A stretch of 64,000 bases of DNA from CAYNJG01 sp965216885 (GTDB taxonomy: Bacteria; Planctomycetota; Planctomycetia; Pirellulales; Pirellulaceae): assembly GCA_965216885.1 (NCBI GenBank), contig OZ244208.1, positions 1,612,001 through 1,676,000 on the forward strand. Reading direction: 5' to 3'. Positions 35,599 to 45,291 of the stretch are shown here, in pieces (position 1 is the first letter of the stretch; each line of letters starts with the position of its first letter). The translations under genes were made by a program, and so were the position numbers. The notes beneath the pieces are model-generated. The model was not told where the DNA came from. It was given only the letters and a program-made list of their open reading frames with translations, and searched no databases.

Positions 35599-37116
35599 AT
35601 GTTACAACGTCCCCAAGAAGTACCCTCGAGTCTTGAAGCAGCCGAACGCCAGGCGGTCGTGATTGGAGGTGGCCCGTCCGGGCTAACGGCCGCGTATCGA
35701 CTGATCCAGGCCGGTGTGAAAACCGAAGTTCTGGAGGCTCACCATCGAGTCGGTGGCATCGCGCGTACGGAGGAGTACAAAGGGTACCGGTTCGACATGG
35801 GAGGTCACCGTTTTTTCACCAAATCCCCGGAAGTAAATCAGTTTTGGAATGAAATACTGGGCCGCGAATTCCTCACAAGGCCGCGTCTGTCACGAATCTT
35901 CTACCGCAATCAGTACTTTGACTATCCCCTGAAACCGCTCAACGTCTTGGGGATTCTGGGCCTGGTCGACAGCGTACGAATCATTGCGAGCTACATTCGC
36001 TGGCAACTCCTGCCGTATCGTCTTGAGGAAACATTCGAGCAGTGGGTTACCAACCGTTTTGGACGCCGACTCTTCAAAATCTTCTTTGAATCCTATACCG
36101 AAAAAGTCTGGGGAATACCCTGTTCCGAGATTCGAGCGGAATGGGCCGCCCAACGCATCAAGAATCTCTCCCTGAGTTCTGCCGTCTACAGCATGTTTGT
36201 GAACACCGGCAAGAACATCCGTTCCTTGATCGAGGAATTTCGATACCCGCGTCTTGGTCCCGGAATGATGTGGGAAGCCGTTCAAGGCAAAATTGAAGAC
36301 GCTGGCGGACAGGTCGAAACAAACGCCGTTGTCGTCAGGATCCATCGTAGTGAAAACACTGTTTTTGGAGTCACCGTCCAACTAAAGTCAGGCAAACAAA
36401 AATATATCGAGGGGACTGATTTTGTATCGAGCATGCCGATCACCACGCTGGTAAAGTCGCTCGACCCTCCCCCTCCGAGCAATATCCTTGAAGCAGCCGC
36501 AGGGCTCCGCTACCGAGACTTCCTTACCGTTTGCCTGATTGTTCGCAAGCGAGATCTGTTTCCGGACAACTGGATCTACGTGCACGACCCACAAGTGAAA
36601 GTCGGTCGCATCCAGAATTTCGGCAACTGGAGTCCTGACATGCTCGCAGAAGAAGGAACTTCCAGCCTGGGTCTGGAGTACTTCTGCAATGAAGGCGACG
36701 AAGTCTGGAATACTCCGGATGACCAGCTAATTTCTCAGGCAAAGAATGAGCTTGGACAACTTGGCCTGGTCGAATCGAGCGATATTGTCGACGGCTGTGT
36801 CTTTCGCGTTCCGAAGTCCTATCCGATCTACGACTCGGGCTATGAATCGCACCTTCGAACATTGCGTGAATACGTTGGCTCGTTCACAAACCTGCAGACG
36901 ATCGGACGCAACGGACTGCATCGCTACAACAATCAGGATCATGCGATGCTCACCGGTATGTTGGCAGTCCAAAATCTACTCTACCAGACCGACCACGACC
37001 TGTGGTCCGTCAACGCCGACCAGTCCTATCACGAAATCAAGGAGGTATCGAACCTCGATGAGCGTGCTGGCGCCACGCCGGAGAATACTCGGCACCAGGC
37101 TGCCACCAACGGATAA
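35599..37116 (+). CDS. FAD-dependent oxidoreductase, protoporphyrinogen-oxidase/UDP-galactopyranose-mutase-like
   Basis: A 505-residue flavoprotein. The dinucleotide loop is VVIGGGPSGLTAAYRLIQAG, followed by GGIARTEEYKGYRFDMGGHRFFTKS, a region of the kind shared by amine-oxidase-type and UDP-galactopyranose-mutase-like enzymes. Later YTEKVWGIPCSEIRAEWAAQRIKNLSL and the C-terminal FAD-contact stretch RNGLHRYNNQDHAMLTGM, typical of EPS-locus members. The reaction is unknown: mutase-like rearrangement or oxidation of a nucleotide sugar or lipid-linked sugar are options. It heads the sigma54-controlled operon. ATG 35599 precedes an N-terminal 17-residue extension. Confidence 0.88.
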   Translation: MLQRPQEVPSSLEAAERQAVVIGGGPSGLTAAYRLIQAGVKTEVLEAHHRVGGIARTEEYKGYRFDMGGHRFFTKSPEVNQFWNEILGREFLTRPRLSRIFYRNQYFDYPLKPLNVLGILGLVDSVRIIASYIRWQLLPYRLEETFEQWVTNRFGRRLFKIFFESYTEKVWGIPCSEIRAEWAAQRIKNLSLSSAVYSMFVNTGKNIRSLIEEFRYPRLGPGMMWEAVQGKIEDAGGQVETNAVVVRIHRSENTVFGVTVQLKSGKQKYIEGTDFVSSMPITTLVKSLDPPPPSNILEAAAGLRYRDFLTVCLIVRKRDLFPDNWIYVHDPQVKVGRIQNFGNWSPDMLAEEGTSSLGLEYFCNEGDEVWNTPDDQLISQAKNELGQLGLVESSDIVDGCVFRVPKSYPIYDSGYESHLRTLREYVGSFTNLQTIGRNGLHRYNNQDHAMLTGMLAVQNLLYQTDHDLWSVNADQSYHEIKEVSNLDERAGATPENTRHQAATNG

Positions 37117-37130
37117 GCGGGGCACTTCAC

Positions 37131-39725
37131 ATGGCCATTGCCACAATTGTCATTCCGGTCCGGAACGGAGGCCGCCATCTCAATGCTTGCGTTCGCGCGA
37201 TTCAAGGCGATCATCGAAGCGCTGAATTTGAGATCATCGTAGTCGATGATGGCTCGCCCGTTCCGGTTCAGCTCGCCAATCAACAAGAGAACGTCAGGTT
37301 GTTGAGGCTGGACTCGAACGTTGGCCCCGGGCTGGCTCGCAACGCGGGCGTAGAGGCTTCGAACTCTGAATTGATCGTCTTCGTGGACGCCGATGTGGTC
37401 GTGCATCAGGATGCTGTTTCGCGAATGCTCGATGTGCTTGAGCAGGATGCAGAACTTGCTGCTGTATTTGGGTCCTACGACGAAACTCCAGAGTCTCGGC
37501 AATTTCTGTCTACCTACAGGAACCTGCACCACCACTTCATGCATCAAACATCGGATTCAGAGTGTTCGACGTTTTGGGCTGGTTTTGGGGCAGTCAGGTG
37601 TTCAGCCTTTCTTGAGGTGAATGGATTCAGCCAGGACTATCGTCGGCCGTGTATTGAGGACATCGAGTTTGGTCACCGGCTGACGCAAGCCGGATTTCGA
37701 ATCCGATTGGTGCCGAATCTTCAGGCGACTCATCTGAAGCGATGGACGTTTTGGAGCATGTTGCGGTGCGACATTGCTGACCGCGCTGTTCCATGGTCGT
37801 CCTTGATCGCCCGAAATCGCGAAAAAATACCGAACACATTGAACCTGAGCTGGAGTCAGCGTCTCGCCGCGGTCCTTGCTTGTGTATGCATGTCGTGTCC
37901 GGTGATTGCGTCTGCGATGGCAATGACGCTTGCTCCTGTGGCATGGTGGCTCGGTGTTGGACTTGTCATCCAGCTACTCGATTCGCATACGCATCGCCGT
38001 CTACTCGGTGCACTATCGGGAATGGCAGTCGCTGTTTGTTTGAGCATGTCACTGTTTGCGACCGTGTCCGTCAATGCTCCAGTTGGTAGCGTGATGGCCA
38101 CTTGTCTTATGGGGATGCTATTAATTAACCGCCAACTCTACGGGTTGTTGATTCGCGTTAGAGGAGTGCCGTTTGCGATCTACTGTATCCCCATCCAGCT
38201 AGTCAACTATGGAGCCGCTGTTCTTACATTTGGGTTCGTAACCCTGTATTTCAAAGTGTTGCAATTCTGCCAAAGCCCGGTGCGTTTCGCTCCGTGGCGA
38301 GCGTCGCACCAAACGCGAGGAGGCGGGGACGCCAGGGGATTCGCAAACGTCGTCGCCTCTGACTTGCACGCGCAAGATGTTCTCCACGCGCAGACACCTC
38401 ATGAACAAGGGACTGGAGAGTACGAGTATCCGCTTCGAAACCCTGACTCCACGCATCGTAGGACTTCCCTCTTCACGACAAAGCTCGGCTCACTGTTGTT
38501 CTTTGCCTTCATTGTTGTGACGTACATAACACTCTTTCTGGCCTGCGATCAATTGGCTGGTCCAACCTGGGCGGACGAAGACGAGTTTCTTGCCACCAGC
38601 CAGGACTTCAGCACGCAATTGCTCCCGACGCTAACGCAATTGAAGAGTTATGAGGAGCTGAACACTCCCCTGGCATTTATTATGTTTGGCCAGGTCCAAT
38701 ACTTGTTTAATGGTGGTTTGCGAGAGTGTCGGATGCTCTGTTTCGCGCTCTCGATTTGCATTGCGGTGCTCGTGGGCCGCCCTCGTCGCGAGAACGGGTG
38801 GGGGCCCGCGTTGGCGCTCATTGGGTTGTTCCTGTGTCCGTACTACTTGTGGATCAGCACAAGAATGTACACCGACATCATTGCCGCTTTCTTTGGTGTC
38901 GTCGGTTGGATGCTCCATAGAAGACAGCACCACATCCTGGCCGCCATCTCTTTTGCTCTCGCGATTTCCACACGGCAATACATGCTGGCCATACCGTTGG
39001 CGGTCGCCGCGAGCGAAGCGTTGGATGCGATTCAGCGAAGACGTTTTCCCGGCGCGGCTTGCTGGCTACCCGCATTTTCCACGCTTACGTTGTTCGGATG
39101 GATTTTGGTCTTCGACGGACTTGCACCTCCGGCGGCCTATCAAGCTCGACCAGTGCCCGACGTCCAACAGACGCTTTGGACATTTTCTCCCAGCAATGGT
39201 ATCTACGCTTTGGCGACGATCGGTCTCTACTTCGTCATTCCTGAATGGTGTCTGTACCGCAGAAGTCGGCTTCACGAGGACCCTTCCCTTGGGCAGCGAA
39301 TCGCCGTGGTGACTCTAGTTGGCATCGTGTGCTTGCTCTTTCCAATGGAAGGTCCGACGAAAGGGGGGCTGACGAAGTTAATCGAGGCAACAGACTCCCC
39401 GGGTATCAGCGGTCAGCTCGTCGTCGCATTGCTCGCCTGTCTTGTGGCGTGGCGCTTCGCGAAGCCGGGGGCTTCCAGCTTCCTCGTGTTGTTCCATGCG
39501 ATGCTGATGATGAAGGCGTTTCCCTGGGACAAATACGTTTTACCGGTCGTTATTGTGCTCTGGTACGCCAGAGCCAACCTCCCCGGGAACCCACGCTGGG
39601 GCACAGGCATTGAGCTGCCTTTGTCTTTGACACGGAGTCGAACGGAGTCGAACGCCGGTCCAACAACGAATTCTCATCCTCCTACGTCGCAGAAAGAGAG
39701 ACCACCATGCCAGGCGTCAGTGTGA
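37131..39725 (+). CDS. Fusion of GT2 glycosyltransferase and polytopic GT-C-like glycosyltransferase
   Basis: An 864-residue protein. Residues 1-235 are a GT-A domain: ATIVIPVRNGGRHLNACVRAIQ, IIVVDDGSPVP, GLARNAGVEAS, FVDADVVV (DxD) and CIEDIEFGHRL (ED). Four or five hydrophobic segments follow at about 248-385, then a hydrophilic linker (about 390-445), and from 448 on about nine membrane segments with ADEDEFLATSQDF and NTPLAFIMFGQVQY. These resemble the acidic first-loop motif and TPPGLY-like motif of ALG10/GT-C enzymes. Two transferases in one chain would both act on lipid-linked intermediates, one on each side of the membrane. It follows the oxidoreductase by 14 bp and overlaps the next gene by 19. 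Confidence 0.78.
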   Translation: MAIATIVIPVRNGGRHLNACVRAIQGDHRSAEFEIIVVDDGSPVPVQLANQQENVRLLRLDSNVGPGLARNAGVEASNSELIVFVDADVVVHQDAVSRMLDVLEQDAELAAVFGSYDETPESRQFLSTYRNLHHHFMHQTSDSECSTFWAGFGAVRCSAFLEVNGFSQDYRRPCIEDIEFGHRLTQAGFRIRLVPNLQATHLKRWTFWSMLRCDIADRAVPWSSLIARNREKIPNTLNLSWSQRLAAVLACVCMSCPVIASAMAMTLAPVAWWLGVGLVIQLLDSHTHRRLLGALSGMAVAVCLSMSLFATVSVNAPVGSVMATCLMGMLLINRQLYGLLIRVRGVPFAIYCIPIQLVNYGAAVLTFGFVTLYFKVLQFCQSPVRFAPWRASHQTRGGGDARGFANVVASDLHAQDVLHAQTPHEQGTGEYEYPLRNPDSTHRRTSLFTTKLGSLLFFAFIVVTYITLFLACDQLAGPTWADEDEFLATSQDFSTQLLPTLTQLKSYEELNTPLAFIMFGQVQYLFNGGLRECRMLCFALSICIAVLVGRPRRENGWGPALALIGLFLCPYYLWISTRMYTDIIAAFFGVVGWMLHRRQHHILAAISFALAISTRQYMLAIPLAVAASEALDAIQRRRFPGAACWLPAFSTLTLFGWILVFDGLAPPAAYQARPVPDVQQTLWTFSPSNGIYALATIGLYFVIPEWCLYRRSRLHEDPSLGQRIAVVTLVGIVCLLFPMEGPTKGGLTKLIEATDSPGISGQLVVALLACLVAWRFAKPGASSFLVLFHAMLMMKAFPWDKYVLPVVIVLWYARANLPGNPRWGTGIELPLSLTRSRTESNAGPTTNSHPPTSQKERPPCQASV

Positions 39726-40639
39726 TTATGCCATGTCACAATCACGAATCATTCGTGCGACATTCGATCGAGGGCGTGCTGCGTCAGTCCTACCGTGATC
39801 TTGAACTAATCATTGTCGATGATGCGTCAAAGGATCGTTCGTGGCGTGAAATCGTTTACATGGCGACATGTGATTCGCGGATTGTTGCAATCCGGAAGGA
39901 AGCGAACGCAGGTGCCTCCAGCGCGCGGAACGCGGCACTCGCACGCGCGCGGGGAAAATTCATTGGTTTCTGCGATGCCGATGACATCTGGGACCCCGGC
40001 AAGCTCGCACGGCAAAAAGCAATGCTGGACGAGAATCCGTTGGCGGACATTGCCTATTCCGATTCACGAATCATTGATGCCACCGGCCGGGCGACGGGGC
40101 AGCTGTTTAGTGATCTTTTTCCGCCACCCAAACAACCTACCGGCAACCTCCAGCACGAGTTGCTGAGGAGAAACTTCGTCAACATGCAATCAACACTGAT
40201 GCGAAGGAAATGTATGGACACGGTGGAAGCATTCGACACTCGCGTCAAATGGGTGGAAGACTGGCTCTACTGGCTTCAAATGTCCCCAATGCACCAGTTC
40301 GTGTACTGCAACGAGCCACTGGCTCAATATCGCGTACATCAATCGAGCTCCAACGCGACTCAGAAGCGAGGTTTGATGGTGAACCGTTTCCGGGTGCGGC
40401 ACCGCGCATTGAAGACGTTCTCCAATTTGACACCAGCGGATCGCGAACACCTTCAATTCAATATGGGAGTCACACTTTGTGAGTTACGGAAGCTTCGCAT
40501 GGGGAAAAGGCTGTTGTGGTCAGCTCTCCACAATGCCCTTGGCCGGTTGAGTTCACTTGGAATCGCGAAGGCAATCAGACGGCTCTGCATCCACTATCGG
40601 GCGGCTATTGGAAGTCAACCAACGGTCAATCAGGCATGA
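39707..40639 (+). CDS. Family 2 glycosyltransferase
   Basis: A 310-residue GT-A enzyme: VSVIMPCHNHESFVRHSIEGVLRQ, LIIVDDASKDRSW, GASSARNAALARARGKFIGFCDADD (DxD at about 89-91), and a WVEDWLYWLQM segment in the position of the catalytic ED. The start overlaps the previous gene by 19 bp, and its stop shares ATGA with the next start. Acts at the cytoplasmic face on the growing lipid-linked unit; sugar not determinable. Confidence 0.93.
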   Translation: MPGVSVIMPCHNHESFVRHSIEGVLRQSYRDLELIIVDDASKDRSWREIVYMATCDSRIVAIRKEANAGASSARNAALARARGKFIGFCDADDIWDPGKLARQKAMLDENPLADIAYSDSRIIDATGRATGQLFSDLFPPPKQPTGNLQHELLRRNFVNMQSTLMRRKCMDTVEAFDTRVKWVEDWLYWLQMSPMHQFVYCNEPLAQYRVHQSSSNATQKRGLMVNRFRVRHRALKTFSNLTPADREHLQFNMGVTLCELRKLRMGKRLLWSALHNALGRLSSLGIAKAIRRLCIHYRAAIGSQPTVNQA

Positions 40640-41634
40640 CCGCTCCGTACGCTTTTTCCATCATTATCCCCACGCATGGTAGGCCCGAAAGGCTGTCGCA
40701 GTGTCTGAGTAGCCTGACCCATCTGTCAGGCAAGACGTCCTTCGAAGTCGTCGTCGTTGACGATGGGAGTGAGGAGCCGTTGGATCAGGTACTCGGTCCG
40801 TTTCAAAGCCGTCTGCAGCTGAATCACATCAGGCAGGCGCAATCTGGCCCGGCCACTGCCAGAAACGTGGGGGCCGCTGTTGCCCAAGGCGATTCTCTCG
40901 CGTTCACCGATGATGACTGTCAACCGGCGCCGGACTGGCTGGATAAGCTTGCCGCAACCTTGCGTAGGCAACCAAACTGCCTTGTTGGTGGCACGACCAT
41001 TAACCTCCTGACGCAGAATTCGTTTTCGTCGGCAAGTCAGTTGCTTGTTGACTATTTGTATTCCGAACTGAATGCGGACCACGACGCGGCAACGTTTTTT
41101 ACCAGCAACAACATGGCGATGCCCGCCGAGGCTTTTCACAGATCGGGCGGCTTTAGTGTTGACTTCCCGCTCGCCGCCGGAGAAGACCGGGAGTTCTGTG
41201 ATCGATGGCGGAGCCAGGGCAGGCAACTCAAGTTTGTTCCGGATGCGCTGGTGTATCATTCACACGAGTTGAGTCTTCGCTCGTATTGGCGGCAACAGTT
41301 TGCTTATGGCCGAGGTGCTCACCGGGTTCATGCGAAGCGTCGTCAGGAGTACCTTCGTCCTGCACCACTTCCCTCACGGTTGTCCTTCTATGCCAACCTG
41401 CTCGCATTTCCAATCAGATGCAATTTTTGCGGATCTGTCCCCGATCCAAAGTTGGATTCCGTAGCCGTTCACCATATTGAGTCGAAGAGATGTTGCTCAT
41501 TACTCAACACGCTTGGCCTGTTCGTGCTTGCGCAGATTGCGGTAGCTTCCGGCCTCGCTTATGAAAGCTTCAACAGTCGTGTTCCTCACCGAACGGAACT
41601 TCGTTCAAATCCGTTAGGAGGCGAAGCATGTTGA
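40636..41634 (+). CDS. Family 2 glycosyltransferase
   Basis: A 332-residue GT-A enzyme: SIIIPTHGRPERLSQCLSSL, FEVVVVDDGSEEPLD, GPATARNVGAAVAQGDSLAFTDDDC (DDD), and AAGEDREFCDRWRSQG (ED). The C-terminal 90 residues contain RSYWRQQFAYGRGAHRVH and a hydrophobic segment near the end, common in enzymes attached to the membrane. ATGA overlap with the previous gene decides the start at 40636; the stop overlaps the next start by 7 bp. Confidence 0.92.
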   Translation: MTAPYAFSIIIPTHGRPERLSQCLSSLTHLSGKTSFEVVVVDDGSEEPLDQVLGPFQSRLQLNHIRQAQSGPATARNVGAAVAQGDSLAFTDDDCQPAPDWLDKLAATLRRQPNCLVGGTTINLLTQNSFSSASQLLVDYLYSELNADHDAATFFTSNNMAMPAEAFHRSGGFSVDFPLAAGEDREFCDRWRSQGRQLKFVPDALVYHSHELSLRSYWRQQFAYGRGAHRVHAKRRQEYLRPAPLPSRLSFYANLLAFPIRCNFCGSVPDPKLDSVAVHHIESKRCCSLLNTLGLFVLAQIAVASGLAYESFNSRVPHRTELRSNPLGGEAC

Positions 41635-42590
41635 GTGTTAGGGATCGCGATGACAACGCTCGGACTCTGATTTCGGTGGTGGTTCCAACATTCCATCGGC
41701 CAGACCTGCTCATGCGTGCAGTAGATAGCGTCCTCGGGCAAACGTTCCGCGACTTTGAAGTCATTGTTGTGGTGGACGATCGGGAAGACGCCACGGTCAA
41801 TCGACTCAAGACTGTCGTGGACGAGCGACTGCGGTTCGTGGTGCCCTCCAGGACGCTTGGAAACGCCGAGGCACGGAACCTTGGTGTGCGGGAAGCAAAC
41901 GGAAGGTGGATTGCGTTCCTTGATGATGACGATCACTGGATGCCGGACAAATTAGCGCGACAGCTTGCTATTGCAGAGAATTCGGCATTCAAGCATCCCA
42001 TTGTCACGTGCGCGATTCTGGCAAGAAATGAGGTTGGCGAGTTTCTGTGGCCACGGCGCTATCCCGAACGCGGCGAACGAATCAGCGATTTCATCCTGGC
42101 CCGGCGATCCCTTTTCACCGGCGAAGGAATCGTACAGACATCGACGGTGTTCGTCGAGCGAGCATTACTGGATCGCATCCCCTTCGATTCGGGATTGCGG
42201 AAACACGTCGACCTGGCGTGGTTTGTGAGCGTAAGCGACGTCGAAGGCGTAGGAATTGAATTCGTCCCTGGTGATCCCCTGAGCGTCTGGAATATTGAGT
42301 CCAGCCGCAAACGAATCTCCACAACCAATGACTGGCGATTGTCGTTGCAGTGGATTCGAGATCGCAAGAAGCGAGTTTCCAAACGTGCTTACGCCTCCTT
42401 CCTGCTGACAGAAACGAGCGGCATCGCCGCGCGCGAAGGCGATTACCACGCGATGCCGATACTGCTTGGAGAAGCCATCGCACATGGCGAACCGAACGCA
42501 TTCGTGCTACTTCGACACGTTTGCAATTTCCTTGTGCCAATGAAAATCTGCCATTTCGCTGCGGTACGTTTTGGGGGACGCCCGACATGA
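41628..42590 (+). CDS. Family 2 glycosyltransferase
   Basis: A 320-residue GT-A enzyme: ISVVVPTFHRPDLLMRAVDSVLGQ, FEVIVVVDDREDATVNRL, LGNAEARNLGVREANGRWIAFLDDDDHW (DDDD). The catalytic ED of many GT2 enzymes is not obvious in the later half, which has HVDLAWFVSVSDVEGVG instead. A strong TAGGAGGCG ribosome site 5 bp before ATG 41628 (inside the previous gene) supports this start. Its stop shares ATGA with the GT4 gene. Confidence 0.91.
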   Translation: MLSVRDRDDNARTLISVVVPTFHRPDLLMRAVDSVLGQTFRDFEVIVVVDDREDATVNRLKTVVDERLRFVVPSRTLGNAEARNLGVREANGRWIAFLDDDDHWMPDKLARQLAIAENSAFKHPIVTCAILARNEVGEFLWPRRYPERGERISDFILARRSLFTGEGIVQTSTVFVERALLDRIPFDSGLRKHVDLAWFVSVSDVEGVGIEFVPGDPLSVWNIESSRKRISTTNDWRLSLQWIRDRKKRVSKRAYASFLLTETSGIAAREGDYHAMPILLGEAIAHGEPNAFVLLRHVCNFLVPMKICHFAAVRFGGRPT

Positions 42591-43777
42591 AGATCCTTAT
42601 CGTCAACGACTACGGAGTACTTCATGGAGGCGCCGAGCACATGTCAGTGGGGCTTCGCGATCGACTCCGAGACCGTGGACATGACGCCCGGTTGTTTGCA
42701 AGCCGGTCCAACCCTCTGCAACTTACAAACGAAGCGGACTACCAGTGCTACGGAACCGAATCTCCGTTGCGGAAGGTCTTGCAGGTGTTCAACCCATCCG
42801 CCGTCACCCAACTGAGGAACACGCTCCGGGAGTTTGCGCCCGATGTCGTTCACGTTCGGATGTTCATGGTTCAGCTTTCACCGGCAATTCTACAGTTGCT
42901 GCGCGGCTACAAGTCGCTTCTCCACATTGTGAACTACAACCTCATCTGTCCGCTGAACACCAAGACGCTACCCAATGGGAAGCCCTGCAACGAAACGCAA
43001 GGTAGCGCCTGCCTGCGGGAGGCGTGCATGCCAACAATCGGTGTGGTTCGCGCCAAAGTTCAATTGATGATGTGGAAACGCTGGGGAACCGTATTCAACA
43101 CCATTGTGGCCAATAGCGATTGGGTCAGGCAACGCCTGAAATCGGAAGGTGTCCCCGTGGACGATGTCATCTGGAACGGAGTACCAGTTCGACCCAAACG
43201 TCCGCTGCTGCCGTCGACGCCCGTCATCGGTTTCGCCGGGCGTTTTGTGCCCAAGAAGGGCATTGACGTTTTGTTGCGTGCCATGCCGACCATTGTGTCG
43301 CAAGTACCCAACGTGAAACTCATCCTCGCAGGCGACGGTCCCGAACGCGCCCACATTGAAGCGACCGTTCAGCATCTGGGCATTGGGCCGTATGTCTCGC
43401 TTGTAGGGCATGTGAATCGAAACGAATTGGAGAAACTCTTTTCACAGGCATGGGTACAGGTCGTTCCTTCGACATGGGAGGAGCCATTCGGCTTGGTCAC
43501 GGCGGAGGCCATGATGCGTGGTACGGCTACGGTGGTTACCAACTCGGGAGGAACAAGCGAAATCGTCACCGAGGGGCAAACCGGATTAAAGGTGCCCGCC
43601 AGTGACTCGAAGTCGCTCGCGAAGGCCGTGACTCGGATCTTGCGCCAGAGGGATTTGGCTGAGCGTATGGGGGAATGCGGGCGTCAGTTTGCTCTCAGCA
43701 ACCTGACGGAAGACCACGTAGCAACTCGGTTCGAGAAGGTCTATGAACGACTCCTCAACGTCGATGATTCCGGATAA
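42587..43777 (+). CDS. Family 4 glycosyltransferase
   Basis: A 396-residue GT-B enzyme. N-terminal half: MKILIVNDYGVLHGGAEHMSVGLRDRL with the acceptor-side Gly-Gly-Ala. C-terminal half: PVIGFAGRFVPKKGIDVLLRAM, KLILAGDGPERAHIEA, VQVVPSTWEEPFGLVTAEAMMRGTATVVTNSGGTSEIV with the E-x7-E motif (EPFGLVTAE). The middle has a cysteine-containing segment (NETQGSACLREACM) seen in a subset of EPS GT4 proteins. ATGA overlap with the gene before it and 35 bp overlap with the flippase. Confidence 0.93.
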   Translation: MKILIVNDYGVLHGGAEHMSVGLRDRLRDRGHDARLFASRSNPLQLTNEADYQCYGTESPLRKVLQVFNPSAVTQLRNTLREFAPDVVHVRMFMVQLSPAILQLLRGYKSLLHIVNYNLICPLNTKTLPNGKPCNETQGSACLREACMPTIGVVRAKVQLMMWKRWGTVFNTIVANSDWVRQRLKSEGVPVDDVIWNGVPVRPKRPLLPSTPVIGFAGRFVPKKGIDVLLRAMPTIVSQVPNVKLILAGDGPERAHIEATVQHLGIGPYVSLVGHVNRNELEKLFSQAWVQVVPSTWEEPFGLVTAEAMMRGTATVVTNSGGTSEIVTEGQTGLKVPASDSKSLAKAVTRILRQRDLAERMGECGRQFALSNLTEDHVATRFEKVYERLLNVDDSG

Positions 43778-45275
43778 GCCTCGCTTGCCTCGCACATCAG
43801 CGCTGGAGAAAGCGGACTCAACAAGGCCATCGTCACCGCTCTTCGGAAGCAGCGTTTCGCTCGTCCTGGCGCGCGGCGTGTCCCTGGTTGTAAATGTCGT
43901 CGCGACCTCATTGCTCGCACGCTTGTTACTTCCGGAGGCCTTCGGCCTGATTGCAATGGCGATGAGTCCAATGGCCTTCGCATTGATTTTTCGCGACTTT
44001 GGTTTTTTGCCGGCGATCGTGTATCAGACATCAGTCGATGACCGGCTGTTGAGTTCTGCCTTTTGGATTTCATTCAAGCGAAACATCTATCTGTTCCTCA
44101 TAATATTATGCGCAGGTCCAGGGCTGGCGTGGTTCTACCGTCAACCGGAGCTCGCAGAAATCAATGCGCTGCTCGCTTTGGGGGTATTCGTTTCCGGCAC
44201 AAGCTACGTGCACGTCGCAATTCTCCATCGCAAGATGCGATTCGGGGCGATTGCCCTCCAGGACGGTGGCGGAACGATTGTTGGCGCGATTGTGGGCGTT
44301 GCATTGGCCCAACTCGGGATCGGCTATTGGGCACTGGTCGGCAAACAACTGGCCGAGCAATGCTTTCGGGCGACCATCGCCTGGATTGCCTGCTCCTGGC
44401 GACCGTTCCGATACGACACCGTCATTAGCACGCAGCACGCGCATCAAATGCACCAACTAAGGACGTACGGTCAACACACTCTGGCCGCACGAGTTCTCAA
44501 TAGCTGGCGTGAGCTGGACGCAGTTCTGATCGGTCGACTTTTGGGTGGCACCGTGTTGGGAACTTTCAGCGTTGCCAAGAACTGGACGGGAATTACGCTG
44601 CACCAGTTCCTGCTGCCCATAAAGCCGTTCGTTGTCAGTAACCTATGCAGGCTGCGACACGACGAAATGGCCTACCGCGATTTCGCGAGGACAGCGTTTC
44701 AATGCATCTTCTCTGTCGTGCTTCCGTCTCAGGCGTTTCTGTTCCTCTGTGCCGACGAACTCGTTCGAGTGGTGTTGGGGGAAGCATGGCAAGCGTGTGG
44801 CCCAATCCTGCGCATCCTTGCAGTCGCTTCCGTGCTGGACATAATGACACGTCTGACAACGTGGATCTATCTCTCGGTCGGTGAAACACAGCGGCGATTG
44901 AAGTGGCTCATGACTACGGTTCCGCTCGCTGCCCTCGCCGTTGTGATTGGCATTCCCTGGGGTGTCCTCGGCGTCGTCACAGGCTACGCACTGGCCTATG
45001 CAATCTTGCTGTTGCCAGGCGTCGAGTTCTGCCTGCGGCAATCGCCACTTCGTCGCCGTGATTACTGGCTACCCCTCGCACGCCCATTCATCGCAACGGT
45101 CATCGCCTCTGTTCTCGTTAGGCAGATGGTGCCGAGTAGCTTCCAGGATGCCACTTTATCGCATCTGGCCATCGGTCTTTCCATTTTCATAATGTTCTAC
45201 ACCATCACCTGGGGCGTCTTGCCGGGTGGATGGCGAGCATTCCGTAAAGCGCTGAGGATGATGGCGGGCGAGTAG
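43743..45275 (+). CDS. Lipid-linked repeat-unit flippase (Wzx-like, oligosaccharidyl-lipid exporter)
   Basis: A 510-residue protein with 12-14 hydrophobic segments. The order SVSLVLARGVSLVVNVVATSLLARLLLPEAFGLIAMA, then DFGFLPAIVYQ and ELDAVLIGRLLGGTVLGTFSVAKNW, is that of polysaccharide_synt family exporters (MOP superfamily). It would turn undecaprenyl-linked repeat units to the periplasmic side for the Wzy-like polymerase. The first 33 residues are a polar cytoplasmic tail; ATG 43764 is an alternative start. It is the last gene of the second EPS operon and runs convergently into the gene at 45292. Confidence 0.9.
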   Translation: MNDSSTSMIPDKPRLPRTSALEKADSTRPSSPLFGSSVSLVLARGVSLVVNVVATSLLARLLLPEAFGLIAMAMSPMAFALIFRDFGFLPAIVYQTSVDDRLLSSAFWISFKRNIYLFLIILCAGPGLAWFYRQPELAEINALLALGVFVSGTSYVHVAILHRKMRFGAIALQDGGGTIVGAIVGVALAQLGIGYWALVGKQLAEQCFRATIAWIACSWRPFRYDTVISTQHAHQMHQLRTYGQHTLAARVLNSWRELDAVLIGRLLGGTVLGTFSVAKNWTGITLHQFLLPIKPFVVSNLCRLRHDEMAYRDFARTAFQCIFSVVLPSQAFLFLCADELVRVVLGEAWQACGPILRILAVASVLDIMTRLTTWIYLSVGETQRRLKWLMTTVPLAALAVVIGIPWGVLGVVTGYALAYAILLLPGVEFCLRQSPLRRRDYWLPLARPFIATVIASVLVRQMVPSSFQDATLSHLAIGLSIFIMFYTITWGVLPGGWRAFRKALRMMAGE

Positions 45276-45291
45276 CGAACGGTCTGAACAA

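Noticed and set aside
39630..39650. Tandem GAGTCGAACG copies near the end of the GT fusion gene
   Set aside because: Two 10-bp copies in a low-complexity C-terminal tail; no sign of function.
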